DNA of 64,000 nt from NCBI RefSeq assembly GCF_019145435.1, contig NZ_JAHSTS010000002.1, forward strand, positions 1,703,501 through 1,767,500. The letters are read 5' to 3'. The translations under genes and the position numbers were made by a program. Of this stretch, positions 33,575 through 42,859 are shown one piece after another. The notes below the pieces were generated by a model that did no database searches, was not told the DNA's origin, and worked only from the letters and a program-made list of their open reading frames with translations. This DNA is from Pseudomonas ekonensis (GTDB lineage: Bacteria > Pseudomonadota > Gammaproteobacteria > Pseudomonadales > Pseudomonadaceae). The stretch's first letter is position 1. The number at the start of each line of letters is the position of its first letter.

Positions 33575-34873
33575 TCAAAACAGATAGCCGGCGGACAGCC
33601 GCACCTGATCGCGGTCGCTGTACTCGCCGAACGAGCGGTCCGGCTTGCCGAAGAACACGTCGACTTCCAGCCCGAGCTTGATCCAGTCCACCGGCTTGTA
33701 GGTGAAGATGCCTTGCAGCAGCGCGTCGTCATGGAACGGCGGCGACGCGGCGACCACCAGCCGGCTCTTGAGGCGGTCCTGCCAGTGGGTGCCTTCGGCC
33801 GACAGGGTGAACAGGTGCTCGAGCTTGTCCTGCACCATGCCGGCCTGCCAGTCGACCAATTGCTGACGCTGCCACTGCGCGGAGATCAGCCAGTCGCGCA
33901 GCAGGTAATCGACGCCCAGCAGCGACTTGACCATCGGCGTGCTGTCGGCGCCGTAGCTGCGGGTCGGGTTGGTGACCCGCCAGCGGTCGAACCAGGCGAT
34001 CTCGCTGCGCACCACGATGCTGTGGCCGGCATCGATCGCCAGCCCCGCACCGCCCATGGTGTAGCGCGGGAACCGCCGCTCCAGCCGGGTGCGGCCGTCT
34101 TCTGCCAGGCCCTCGACGGCGTACACCGGATCCTGCTGGCGGGCGTTGAGGGCGACGAAACTGGTGTCCACCGCACCGATCCGGCCGTTGGCGCTCACCC
34201 CGTAGGAAAAGCCCTGGTCACCGTCGTAGCCGGGCTTGGAATCGACCAGGAAATACTGCGGATCCGGCACGGCGAACAGCGGCGCATCGAACTCGCTGCC
34301 GGGCACCGGCGGCCGGTTCTTCTCGAAACCGGTGATCCACAGCGCCTCCAGTTCCCATTCGCCCACCGGCTGGGCGAAACGCACCATCGGCACGGCGATG
34401 CGGCTGTCCTCCAGCAACGGCGTCAGGCCGTCGCGGTAGTCCAGCGGGTTGATCTGGTCGAGCACCCGCAGTTCATCGGCCCGGCCCCAGACCACCTGCT
34501 GCCAGCCGACGGTGACCTCGCCGTCGCCCAACGAATGGCCGACGTAAAGGTGCCGCCAGTCGGCGTCGAAGCGGTACTTGTCCCGCGCCCGCTCGCCGTA
34601 GGGGTTGCTGCCGTCGTAGCGGGCGTCGTAGCGCACGCGGCCCTTGGCCTTGTAGTAGCCGCCGTCCCAGTTGTCCTCCAGGTTGGCCTTGAAATACACG
34701 GCCTTCTGGGTGACCCGGTCGTCGCCGTGCAACCGCACGGCGGTGGCCACGCCGACTTCGGCGTCGGCGTAGTCCGGCTGCAGGTCCTGCGCCGTGAGGC
34801 CGGCCAGCGCCGGCCCCGCGTTCAGGCAGGCCACGGCGGCCCAGGCGGCCCGGCTGATGTGAAGTCTGGGCAT
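33575..34873 (-). CDS. DUF1302-like outer-membrane beta-barrel protein
   Basis: This 432-residue secreted protein has a signal peptide cleaved after about residue 24 (ACLNAGPALA). The body is rich in alternating aromatic/polar strands and ends with a terminal aromatic (LSAGYLF), the signature of beta-barrel outer-membrane proteins. Segments such as WRHLYVGHSLGDGEVTVGWQ and VVWGRADELRVLDQINP match DUF1302 proteins, often co-encoded with LolA-like and RND proteins. The frame is open far upstream, but ATG 34873 has the signal peptide and lies 2 bp after the SDR stop. It likely forms the outer-membrane end of the operon's export route. Confidence 0.8.
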   Translation of the reverse strand: MPRLHISRAAWAAVACLNAGPALAGLTAQDLQPDYADAEVGVATAVRLHGDDRVTQKAVYFKANLEDNWDGGYYKAKGRVRYDARYDGSNPYGERARDKYRFDADWRHLYVGHSLGDGEVTVGWQQVVWGRADELRVLDQINPLDYRDGLTPLLEDSRIAVPMVRFAQPVGEWELEALWITGFEKNRPPVPGSEFDAPLFAVPDPQYFLVDSKPGYDGDQGFSYGVSANGRIGAVDTSFVALNARQQDPVYAVEGLAEDGRTRLERRFPRYTMGGAGLAIDAGHSIVVRSEIAWFDRWRVTNPTRSYGADSTPMVKSLLGVDYLLRDWLISAQWQRQQLVDWQAGMVQDKLEHLFTLSAEGTHWQDRLKSRLVVAASPPFHDDALLQGIFTYKPVDWIKLGLEVDVFFGKPDRSFGEYSDRDQVRLSAGYLF

Positions 34874-34875
34874 CG

Positions 34876-35640
34876 CTACATTCCCAACCCGACGCCGCCG
34901 TCGATCACCAGGCTCTGGGCCGTGACGCCCCCCGCCTGCGGGCTGGCCAGGTAGCTCACCATGGCCGCCACCTCTTCGCTCTCGATGAAACGGCGCATCG
35001 GCAGTTTCTTCTTCGCGTTGCGCAGGATCTGCTCCTGGGTCAGCCCCGCCATCGCCGCTTGCGTCGCCAGCTCGCCTTGCAGCATCGGCGTGTCGATCCA
35101 CGCCGGCAGGATCGCGTTGACCGTGATCCGGCGCGGCGCCAGATCCAGCGCCAGCGCCTTGGTCATGCCGACGATGCCGTGCTTGGAGGCGCAGTACGCG
35201 GTGTTGCGCACCTTGCCGGCGCGGCCGAGGATCGACGACATGTTGATGATCCGGCCGCCGTCGGGCATCAACGGCAGGCACAGCGACGTGACGTAGAACG
35301 TGCCGTTGAGGTTGACCGAAATCACCCTGTGCCAGTTGAGCAAGTCATCGGGCCCGTTCTCGTTGCAGATGCCTGCGCTGTTGACCAGCACATCGACCTG
35401 CGCGACCTGTTTGCCGAGAGCCTTGAACAGCGTTTCCATGGCCGGCAGGTCGGCGATGTCCGCGCGGTGGGTCTGGACCTGCGCCCGGATCCGCTGCGGC
35501 TGCGCATCGAGCCAGCCTTGCAGCTGCGGCAGATCCAGGTCCAGCAGGATCAGACGGTTGCCGGCGTCGGCGGCAAAGGCCTCGGCCACGGCGCGGCCGA
35601 TGCCCTTGGCGGCACCGGTGATCAGGATGGTGCGGCTCAT
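34876..35640 (-). CDS. Short-chain dehydrogenase/reductase (first of two in operon)
   Basis: This 254-residue classical SDR has the cofactor motif TGAAKGIG at 8-15, NSAG at 87-90, catalytic Ser135/136, and Tyr149-x-x-x-Lys153 in AYCASKHG. It could reduce a beta-ketoacyl-ACP like FabG, or an aldehyde or ketone elsewhere in the chain. It starts with an ATGA overlap on the preceding SDR gene and ends 2 bp before the outer-membrane protein gene, so it is tightly embedded in the ketosynthase operon. Confidence 0.88.
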   Translation of the reverse strand: MSRTILITGAAKGIGRAVAEAFAADAGNRLILLDLDLPQLQGWLDAQPQRIRAQVQTHRADIADLPAMETLFKALGKQVAQVDVLVNSAGICNENGPDDLLNWHRVISVNLNGTFYVTSLCLPLMPDGGRIINMSSILGRAGKVRNTAYCASKHGIVGMTKALALDLAPRRITVNAILPAWIDTPMLQGELATQAAMAGLTQEQILRNAKKKLPMRRFIESEEVAAMVSYLASPQAGGVTAQSLVIDGGVGLGM

Positions 35641-36374
35641 GGCATCTTCAACCCGCCGTTGACCGGCAGGACCTCCCCGGTCAGGTAGAGGCCGCGCTCG
35701 GCGAGGTACAGCACCGCCTCGGCGATCTCCTCAGGTTCGGCGTAGCGCTTGATCAGCAGCCGCGACTGGATTTCCTCCTCTTGGCTGCCGATCAGCGCGG
35801 TGCTCATTTCGGTCTTGACGATGCCCGGCGCCACCGCGTTCACCCGGATGTTGCGCGGCGACAGCTCCACCGCCAGGGCGCGGGTCAGCGCTTCGACCCC
35901 ACCCTTGGCGGCGGCGTAGTTGCTCTGGCCCTTGCCGGGCTTCTGCGCCGCCACCGAACCGATGTTGACGATGCAGCCGCCGCGCTGGCGCATCATGCCC
36001 GGCACCACCTGCTGACAGCACAGCAGGGTGCCGACGAGGTTGGTCTGGATCACCTCGACGATGTCCTTGACCGGCATCGTCGCCAGCAGGCCGTCGCGGG
36101 TGATGCCGGCGTTGTTCACCAACAGGTCGATGCGCTGGAAATGCGCCTCGACCCGCTCGAAGAAGGCGCGGACGCTGTCGGCGCTGGCGACATCGCATTG
36201 CAGCGCCAGGCACTCGACGCCCTGGGCCTGGAGCTGCCCGCGCAGCTCCATCGCCGCCGTTTCGTCACGTACGTAACTGAACGCGACCTGATAACCCGCG
36301 CCGGCCAGGGCCAGGACAATCGCCCGGCCGATGCCGCGGCTGCCGCCGGTCACCACTGCTGTTTTGTTCGGCAT
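35637..36374 (-). CDS. FabG-like 3-oxoacyl-ACP reductase
   Basis: This 245-residue SDR is very close in pattern to FabG, the beta-ketoacyl-ACP reductase: TGGSRGIG at 9-16, NNAGITRDGLLATM at 87-100, Ser140, Tyr153 and Lys157 in NYAAAKGG, RVNAVAPGIVKTEM, and a C-terminal GEVLPVNGG. It most likely reduces the keto group made by the operon's ketosynthases. It lies 9 bp after the aminotransferase-reductase gene and overlaps the next SDR by ATGA. No dehydratase or enoyl reductase gene is in the operon, so those steps, if any, would use the host FabA/FabZ/FabI. Confidence 0.9.
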   Translation of the reverse strand: MPNKTAVVTGGSRGIGRAIVLALAGAGYQVAFSYVRDETAAMELRGQLQAQGVECLALQCDVASADSVRAFFERVEAHFQRIDLLVNNAGITRDGLLATMPVKDIVEVIQTNLVGTLLCCQQVVPGMMRQRGGCIVNIGSVAAQKPGKGQSNYAAAKGGVEALTRALAVELSPRNIRVNAVAPGIVKTEMSTALIGSQEEEIQSRLLIKRYAEPEEIAEAVLYLAERGLYLTGEVLPVNGGLKMP

Positions 36375-36383
36375 GACCGTTCC

Positions 36384-39263
36384 TTAAAGCGAGTTGGCGG
36401 TTTTGAATTGAGCGAGGCTGAAACCATGGGTCGCGGCCAGCGCACGGATCTGCTGCACCTGCTCGCGGCTGATGTCGCCGTAGGAGTAGTGCTGCTTCAT
36501 CCCGGACAAGCCCATCAACACCGATTCGGCCATGCAGGCATAGAGCTGCCCCTGCTTGAGGTAGGCCCGCACGTTCGGCGCCAGGCCATCGCCCATCGGC
36601 GTCTGCACGATCCCGCCGTGCATGTAGAGCACGTCGGCGCGCTCGCTGGCGAGGTTCTGGTCCACGTTCAGCGGCACGGCGATGTCGCAGATCACGCTGC
36701 TTTCGGCGAAATGCCGGGCATCGAGGAACGGCTGCGGAGCGTTCGCCGCGCACAGCACGATGCGCGCTTGCTTGAGCACTTCCAGATCGTTGCTGACGGT
36801 GATGAACGCGTTCGCGCCCAGACGCTCTTCGACCAGTTTCGCCACGCGCTGACCGAGGTCGGCGCCGGCGCCATGGGCGTGCAGCAAGGCGTCCATGCCG
36901 TCGAGCCCTTGCAGGCGGCTGGCGAGGCGGTCATCGGCGGCGACACCCTTGAGGATCGCCCGGGCGGCGTCGGCGTAGATCTGCTGCGCGGTCTTCTCCA
37001 GGCGGCGCAAGGAGCCGTCGCGGCCGCTGCCGATCAGGATCAGGTGCTCGACGCCGGCGGACAGCAGCGAGGCGTAGGTCGAGGCGATGTTGCCGGCGGC
37101 GCCGACCACGGCAGCAGTCTGCCGGGCCAGTTCCAGGCCCTGCTGTTTGCAGCCCTGCTCGATGGCTTCCAGGCCCATGCCGATGGTCAGCGCGTTGCCG
37201 GAGGTCAGCGCCATGTCGGGAATCTTCAGCGCCTGGCAGTTGTTGGTGACGATCGAGGTGTACATGCCAAGGCCGGCCACGCTGTAGCCGTCGGCGCGGG
37301 CATCGCGGATGCGGTTGCCGATTTCGTCGCGGATGGTTTCCAGGTCGCCGCTGGCGATGTATTCCGCCATGGCGTCGGAGTGCATGCACAGCGGGTACAG
37401 GGTGAACTCCACCGCCGTGCCGAGCCTGGAACGGATCTGCACCGGGCCGATAGGCGCCGCCCGGCGCTCCGGGGCCATGCGCTTGATGAACTCGCGCTTC
37501 TGCTCGGGGCTCAAGGTGGCCAGCGACGGGTCGACATCGCTGAGCATGTCGGCGTCGATCAGGTGGTTGATGAACGCCACGCGCGCCACCACGCGGACGT
37601 TCGCGTCAGGCTTTGGGAGGCTTTCGTCCCCCTTGAAGCGGGTGTCCCGGGCCGGCACGCCGGGGACGGTGCCGGCCAGCACGCCGGCGGCCAGCGGGAA
37701 GGCGTCGCGGCGGCGCAGCATGTCGCAGACCTTCTGCAGCGAACCGATCAGGCCGTCGATCTCCTCGAAGGTGATGCACACCGGCGGCTCCAGGCGGATC
37801 ACGTTGGCGTTGCTGCCCGACGGCGCCACCCGCAGCGACTCGAACTGCAACAGGTAGCCGGCGATGATGTAGCCCAGCGCGTCGTTGTACTGCGCCGAGG
37901 CCTGCACCAGCGAACTGGTGCCGGTCAGGTCATGCAGCTCGAAACCCAGCAGCAGGCCGCGCCCGCGCACATCGGCGATCACGTCCGGATACGCCGCCTT
38001 GAGTTCCAGCAGCGAAGACTTGAGGTACTCGCCCTTGCGCTCCACGTCCTTGAGCATCGCGCTGTCGTTCTCGAACAAACGGCGCAGGGCCGACAGAGCG
38101 ATGTGGCAGGAGACGTCGTCCTCGGCGAAGGTCGAGCTGTGGATGTAGCTGAAATCGACTTCGTAGTGGCTGGCGCGGATCACGGTGGCGGCGATTTTCA
38201 TCAGGCCGCCGCCCAGGGCCTTCGACAGGCAGTAGTAGTCGCCCTGCAAGTTGAAGTGGCTGGCGCCGAGCAAGGTGCCGGTGCGGCCGAAACCGGACTG
38301 CACTTCGTCGATGATCAGCGGGCACTGCTGCTCGTTGCACAGCTTGCGCAGGCCCAGGTAGAACGCACCGGCGAACTCGTTGATCCCGCCCTCGCCCTGG
38401 ATCGGCTCCAGCAGCACGGCGGTGATCGCGCTGAACGCGTCGCGGCGCACCTGCAAGGTCTCGCCGTCCCACTCAAGGTTCAGCCAGTGGCGCTGATGGC
38501 GGGCCGGCAACTCCTGGAGTTGCTGCGGCTGATGCGGGTCGATGAACTCCACGTTCAGGCCGAACCGGGCGAACGGCTTGCGGTACTGCTTGCCGTAGGT
38601 CAGCTGGACGGTGTTCACCAGTTTGCCGTGGAAGCTGCCGCGCACGGCCAGGAACACCGGCTCGACATGCAGTTGCGCCAGGTTGTGCTGACGCACCGCC
38701 TCCACCACCTGACGCACGGTCACGGTGGTCAGGTGGGCCGGCAGCAGGCCTGGCGGCAGGTCCAGGTCATCGACCTCCAGCTCGACATAGGCCTTGTCGC
38801 TGGCGGTCAGTTCGGCCAGGGCGAAGTCGCGCTCGTCGAACGCCTTCTGCAGGTTTTTCTGACGACGGTACTCGGCGTGCTTGACGGCGATCTCCACCGA
38901 CTCGGCGCCGCTGTTGGAGAAGGTCGAAATGTAGCGCTCGGTGTTGTTCAGTTCACGGTTGAACGCCTCGCTCAACTCACGGCCCAGCTGCCCCGCCGCG
39001 CCGCGCACGGACATCTGCGCGTTGAACGGCACGTCGGCGCGCAACAGGCTGCACAGCTGATCGACGAACTGCGGATCGTTGTGGCCGTACAGCGCGGCGC
39101 CGTAGCCGCCGAGGAAATCGGTGACGGTGACTTCCGCGCCTTGCCGGTCGCGGTAGAACAGTTTGCTGCCCAATGCCCGGTGAAACTGGCACTCCAGGCC
39201 CAGGGCCTGCATCAGTTCAACGAATTTCGGACGTACGTAATCGCGGTAATCCATGACAGTCAT
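36384..39263 (-). CDS. Fusion: class III aminotransferase + acyl-ACP reductase (AAR-like)
   Basis: This 959-residue two-enzyme protein has a PLP-dependent class III aminotransferase at residues about 1-520: SNSGAESVEIAVKHAE, IIDEVQSGFGRTGTL, and PLP lysine K348 in CLSKALGGG. Residues about 580-959 resemble cyanobacterial acyl-ACP reductase: AGLGMYTSIVTNN, TSGNALTIGMGLEA, Rossmann loop VVGAAGNIAS near 720-730, MHGGIVQTPMGD, and QLYACMAESVL with Cys910 at the place of the AAR acyl-enzyme cysteine. The likely reaction is acyl-ACP to aldehyde to primary amine. PigE and TamH also combine a reductase and an aminotransferase, but as I recall in the opposite order. It sits centrally in the ketosynthase operon. 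Confidence 0.85.
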   Translation of the reverse strand: MTVMDYRDYVRPKFVELMQALGLECQFHRALGSKLFYRDRQGAEVTVTDFLGGYGAALYGHNDPQFVDQLCSLLRADVPFNAQMSVRGAAGQLGRELSEAFNRELNNTERYISTFSNSGAESVEIAVKHAEYRRQKNLQKAFDERDFALAELTASDKAYVELEVDDLDLPPGLLPAHLTTVTVRQVVEAVRQHNLAQLHVEPVFLAVRGSFHGKLVNTVQLTYGKQYRKPFARFGLNVEFIDPHQPQQLQELPARHQRHWLNLEWDGETLQVRRDAFSAITAVLLEPIQGEGGINEFAGAFYLGLRKLCNEQQCPLIIDEVQSGFGRTGTLLGASHFNLQGDYYCLSKALGGGLMKIAATVIRASHYEVDFSYIHSSTFAEDDVSCHIALSALRRLFENDSAMLKDVERKGEYLKSSLLELKAAYPDVIADVRGRGLLLGFELHDLTGTSSLVQASAQYNDALGYIIAGYLLQFESLRVAPSGSNANVIRLEPPVCITFEEIDGLIGSLQKVCDMLRRRDAFPLAAGVLAGTVPGVPARDTRFKGDESLPKPDANVRVVARVAFINHLIDADMLSDVDPSLATLSPEQKREFIKRMAPERRAAPIGPVQIRSRLGTAVEFTLYPLCMHSDAMAEYIASGDLETIRDEIGNRIRDARADGYSVAGLGMYTSIVTNNCQALKIPDMALTSGNALTIGMGLEAIEQGCKQQGLELARQTAAVVGAAGNIASTYASLLSAGVEHLILIGSGRDGSLRRLEKTAQQIYADAARAILKGVAADDRLASRLQGLDGMDALLHAHGAGADLGQRVAKLVEERLGANAFITVSNDLEVLKQARIVLCAANAPQPFLDARHFAESSVICDIAVPLNVDQNLASERADVLYMHGGIVQTPMGDGLAPNVRAYLKQGQLYACMAESVLMGLSGMKQHYSYGDISREQVQQIRALAATHGFSLAQFKTANSL

Positions 39264-39308
39264 ATCCCTTGGGTAAAAAACGAGAGGCGATGCATTGCGT
39301 TCGGGCGG

Positions 39309-40517
39309 TCAGTCGGCCGCCTGTAAATCGAGTCGGTAACAGGCGCTGAACCCGTTGGTGTCGCGGTTGACGATCAAGCAATCGTGCAGCACCGCATCCC
39401 GGCGTCCGCCGGCCACGAACGGCAGGCGCGGATCCACCGGCTGCTCCAGGCCGATGACCGGCGGCACGCACTGGGCGACCAGGGCCTGGCGGGCCAGGAT
39501 CAGATCGACCAGGCTCGGCGCACCGCTGAGCAGGCCGGTGACGCCGACGGCGCTGGTGATGTGCGCGGCGCCGGTGCGGGCCAGCGTGCGGGCCAGGTCA
39601 GCGTCCTGCTGCGGGTCGCCGCTGGCGCTGCCGATCAGCAGGTCCGCCTGCCGATCCGGCAGGTTCAACGACTCCAGGCGCGGGTGCGCGGCCAGCTCCG
39701 CCAGGCAGACCTGCGGCCCCGGCGGCAGATCGTCGGCGCGGCGCAGGATCAGTGCGGCGGCACCCTCGCCGGCGATCCCGCCGCCGCCCTGGCGGTCGAA
39801 CGCGCGCAGGCTCACCGGCCCGTCGGTGCCGATGGCCCCGGCCTCGGCCAGGGCGGCCAGCGCCAGCGGGTCGAGCTCACTGCCGGCACCGACCACGATC
39901 GCGGCATCGATGCGTCCGCTTTGCAGGGCGGCCCGCGCCTCGCGCAGAGCGGCCAGGTTGCCGGCCACGCCTTGCATGTAGGCGTTGCACTCGCACTCCA
40001 GCTTCAGCGCCAGGCTGACGATGCCGAGCAAGCCGTTGCTCAGGCTCTTGAGCACCAGGAACGGATCGAGCGCGCGTTCCTGCAGCACCCGCTGCGCCAG
40101 GCGCTGCATGTCGGCACCGGATGCGTCGCGGCACTCGTCCAGCAGTTCGCCGTAGGACGCCACGGAAGGATGGGTGTAACCGCCCTGGCAGCAATAGAGT
40201 CCGTAGCGCAGGCCGTCGGCGCCCGGCTCGAGCCCGGCCTCGGCCAATGCCTGGCGCACGCTGCTGACGCCCCAGATCACCGCCGGCGGGCAGTAGCGCT
40301 GAAGGTTCTGCGGGACATCCTGACGGCTGCGCTGGTGCTCCTGGTCGCCGACATGGCCGAACGCGGCGATCCGCTCGCTGCGCAACAAGGGCGAGCTCAA
40401 AGGCACGATGCCGCTGCGACCCTCGACGGCGGCCGACCACAGGTGCTCCGGGCCCCGGCCGCTGGCCAGCACGCAACCGCTGCCGGCGATGGCAACCTGT
40501 ACAGAGTCCATGTTCAT
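39309..40517 (-). CDS. Degenerate ketosynthase (chain-length-factor-like)
   Basis: This 402-residue thiolase-fold ketosynthase homologue has lost its catalytic residues. The position of the nucleophilic Cys is Tyr180 (CECNAYMQGV), the HGTGT histidine is missing (LLIGSASGDPQQD), and so is the second His (SAVGVTGLLSGA). The fold is otherwise recognisable (GEGAAALILRR). Such proteins act as KS-beta/chain-length factors that dimerise with an active ketosynthase. It starts by ATGA overlap with the active ketosynthase gene at 40514, the usual KS-alpha/KS-beta coupling. Confidence 0.85.
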   Translation of the reverse strand: MNMDSVQVAIAGSGCVLASGRGPEHLWSAAVEGRSGIVPLSSPLLRSERIAAFGHVGDQEHQRSRQDVPQNLQRYCPPAVIWGVSSVRQALAEAGLEPGADGLRYGLYCCQGGYTHPSVASYGELLDECRDASGADMQRLAQRVLQERALDPFLVLKSLSNGLLGIVSLALKLECECNAYMQGVAGNLAALREARAALQSGRIDAAIVVGAGSELDPLALAALAEAGAIGTDGPVSLRAFDRQGGGGIAGEGAAALILRRADDLPPGPQVCLAELAAHPRLESLNLPDRQADLLIGSASGDPQQDADLARTLARTGAAHITSAVGVTGLLSGAPSLVDLILARQALVAQCVPPVIGLEQPVDPRLPFVAGGRRDAVLHDCLIVNRDTNGFSACYRLDLQAAD

Positions 40518-41809
40518 TGTCCTTGCTCCCGGTATTTGCCAAGCGCCAGCGAGGTATTGAGGCCACCGAAGCCGAAGGAATTGCTCAGCGCAAAATCCAC
40601 CCGGCGGCTGACCGCTTGGCCGGGGCAATAGTCGAGGTCGCACTGCTCATCGGCGTGGTGCAGGTTCACGGTCGGCGTGACCAGATCGTTCAGGCAGGCC
40701 AAGGCTGTGACGATGCATTCCGGCGCTCCGGCCGCCGCGATCAGGTGGCCGAACTGCGATTTGTTGGCGCTGACCGCCAACGACCGGTAGTGGCGCTGCT
40801 CGGCGAACACCTTTTTGATCGCCAGGGTTTCGGCCACGTCATTGAGCGGCGTGGACGTGCCGTGGGCGTTGATCAGGTCGATCTGCGCGGCGCGCAGTCC
40901 CGCGTCGTCCAGCGCCGCCTGCATGGCCAGCGCCGCGCCCCGGCCTTCCGGTTGCGGCGCGGTGACCTTGTAGGCGTCCAGGCTGCTGCCGAAACCGAGC
41001 ACCTCGGCATAGGGCGTCGCCCCCCGCGCCAAGGCGTGCTCCAGGCTTTCGAGCACGACGAAGCCGCCGCCCTCGCCGGCGATCAGGCCGCTGCGGTCAC
41101 GGTCGAACGGACGGCACAGGTCGGCGCCCCAACGCTGCTCGCCCGACGCGGCGCCGAGCAGGTACAGCGCGGCCATGGTGTCGAGGTTGAGCACCGAGTC
41201 CGCGCCGCCGGCCAGCGCCACGTTCACCTCGCCGCGGCGGATCATCCGGAATGCGTTGCCGATGGCCTGGGCCGCCCCGGCGCAGGCGCTGCTGATATTG
41301 ATCACCGGGCCTTCGCAGCCCAGGTCGTCGGCGATCACCCGGGCCAGGCGGTCGTTGCTCTGACGCAGCGAACCTTCATCGCTCACCTGCGCCGAACGGT
41401 TCATCAGGTGCGACCAGTCCGGCTCGCGGCCGTCCGGGGCCTGGGCCAGCAGCATGTCGGCAAGCATGTGCTGGGGCGCGCCGGACGCGCACAGCACCGC
41501 CGCATCGCGCAGTTGGCCGGGCGACAGGCGACTGTCGGCCACCGCCTGGGTCGCGGCCACCCAGCCGAACCGGCTGCGCCGTTCCAGCGCCATGTCCCAG
41601 GCCGGGTGGCCTTGCAGCCGCTGCGGCATCAGCGCCATGTCGACGGCGGCCGCGTAGCGCACCGGGAACGGCTCCTCGCCGAGGTCTTCCGGTTGCCAGG
41701 GGCGCACGCAATGCTCGCCGCCGAGCATCTTTTCCCACAGGGTCTGCCATTCGAAACCGAACCCGGTCACGGCCCCCATGCCGGTAATCACAATCCGTGT
41801 CGCGCTCAT
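40514..41809 (-). CDS. Beta-ketoacyl-ACP synthase (active, FabF-like)
   Basis: This 431-residue ketosynthase has the full triad: Cys176 in ISSACAGAAQ, His316 in NAHGTSTPLND and His355 in SQFGHLIAAAG, with Lys350 in SANKS. The C-terminal SNSFGFGGLN is intact. It carries out decarboxylative condensation of malonyl-ACP with an acyl chain. It is translationally coupled on both sides: ATGA with the following chain-length-factor-like gene (40514-40517) and with the preceding KS-like gene (41806-41809). It is likely the KS-alpha partner of the 39309-40517 protein. Confidence 0.92.
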   Translation of the reverse strand: MSATRIVITGMGAVTGFGFEWQTLWEKMLGGEHCVRPWQPEDLGEEPFPVRYAAAVDMALMPQRLQGHPAWDMALERRSRFGWVAATQAVADSRLSPGQLRDAAVLCASGAPQHMLADMLLAQAPDGREPDWSHLMNRSAQVSDEGSLRQSNDRLARVIADDLGCEGPVINISSACAGAAQAIGNAFRMIRRGEVNVALAGGADSVLNLDTMAALYLLGAASGEQRWGADLCRPFDRDRSGLIAGEGGGFVVLESLEHALARGATPYAEVLGFGSSLDAYKVTAPQPEGRGAALAMQAALDDAGLRAAQIDLINAHGTSTPLNDVAETLAIKKVFAEQRHYRSLAVSANKSQFGHLIAAAGAPECIVTALACLNDLVTPTVNLHHADEQCDLDYCPGQAVSRRVDFALSNSFGFGGLNTSLALGKYREQGQ

Positions 41810-42858
41810 GCGTACTTCTCCATGGGTTCACAGGCCAGCAGCAAGGCGCCCCAGTGGCCGCCGCGACTGTGGCTGACCAACAGGGTGTAGCCGGGCTGCG
41901 CCGCCTCCAGGCTTTGGTGCAGGGTCAGGGCCGCTTCGGTCAGCAGCGTGCTGGCGCCGAGGTCGCCGGTCATCGGCAGGATGCTGCGCACCGCCCTCGG
42001 CTGCTCGTCGAACAGCGCCAGCCAATGCGGGTCGCCGACATTGCCCACGACCTGGCCGACATCGCCGGGACGCAGCCTTTCCTCGCTCAACGCTTGCTCG
42101 ATGACCCGACGCCCGACCGCTTGCGCCCGCTGCGGATCGCGGGTGTAGCCCCGGGCGAATCCGGCGACGCGCAACACCTGCCCGACACCGGACGGAGGGC
42201 TGGCGCAGAGCAGCAACGCCGCAGCGCCTTCGCCGTGGACCGGCTCGCCCGACGGATCCGGCTCGCGCAGGTACAGCGCCGGCGTCAGGTTCGGGCTGCT
42301 GCTGACCACCAACGCCGCGTCGGCGTTCTGCTCGCCGATCTGGCGGCTGGCCTCGATCAGCGCGTCGAGTCCGGCGTTGTCGCCGGAACAGAAACCGCCC
42401 ATCGGCCCTTGGCAGTGCAGCGCTTCGGCGACGTAGGCCATCACGCTGCTGTTGAGCAGGGTCAGCGCGTGCAACGGCGGTGTGTTGGCCAACAGTTGCG
42501 CGACCTTTTTCTGCGGTTGTTCCGCAATGGCCCGCACCGCGTCCCAGCACGGGCTCGGCGCATCGACCTCCGGAATCGCAGCGGTGAGGGCGATGCGCTC
42601 CGGCGGCAGGTTCAGGGCTTCCAGCGCCGGGGCCAGGCGGGCGGCGCAGTGCAGCAGGCGCAGCCCCTGGGGCTCGACGCTGCGCTGTATCTTGCGGTCG
42701 AACAGGTTGCCGGCCAGGCGCGGCGTCGCCAGCGCAAACGCCCGCCGCTCGGCGTCGAAGGCCAACCGTTGCGCCGATGTCGGCGCCCCCGGCAGATCGG
42801 CGCATTCGCTGCCGGCGGCGTTCAGCACCGCTGCCGCGTGGATAAAGACCCTGTTCAT
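41806..42858 (-). CDS. Short, degenerate ketosynthase homologue
   Basis: This 350-residue protein has a weak thiolase/ketosynthase pattern and is about 70 residues shorter than true ketosynthases. A cysteine remains at the nucleophile position (Cys157 in GGFCSGDNAG), and HGEGAAALLLCA matches the GEG loop. The catalytic histidines are not found where expected (NVGDPHWLA; TGDLGASTL). It could be a second chain-length factor, a priming acyltransferase, or a partner for the upstream ketosynthase. It lies 1 bp from the preceding gene and overlaps the next. Confidence 0.75.
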   Translation of the reverse strand: MNRVFIHAAAVLNAAGSECADLPGAPTSAQRLAFDAERRAFALATPRLAGNLFDRKIQRSVEPQGLRLLHCAARLAPALEALNLPPERIALTAAIPEVDAPSPCWDAVRAIAEQPQKKVAQLLANTPPLHALTLLNSSVMAYVAEALHCQGPMGGFCSGDNAGLDALIEASRQIGEQNADAALVVSSSPNLTPALYLREPDPSGEPVHGEGAAALLLCASPPSGVGQVLRVAGFARGYTRDPQRAQAVGRRVIEQALSEERLRPGDVGQVVGNVGDPHWLALFDEQPRAVRSILPMTGDLGASTLLTEAALTLHQSLEAAQPGYTLLVSHSRGGHWGALLLACEPMEKYA

Positions 42859-42859
42859 C

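Noticed and set aside
35781..39326. 1181-codon plus-strand open frame opposite the aminotransferase-reductase
   Set aside because: It is the antisense of a clearly recognised gene in very GC-rich DNA. The translation is His/Gln/Arg/Val-rich with no family pattern. The same applies to the long frames at 15431-17422, 21434-24088, 30963-33497, 46019-48331, 51790-53994, 55278-57434 and 57563-59890.
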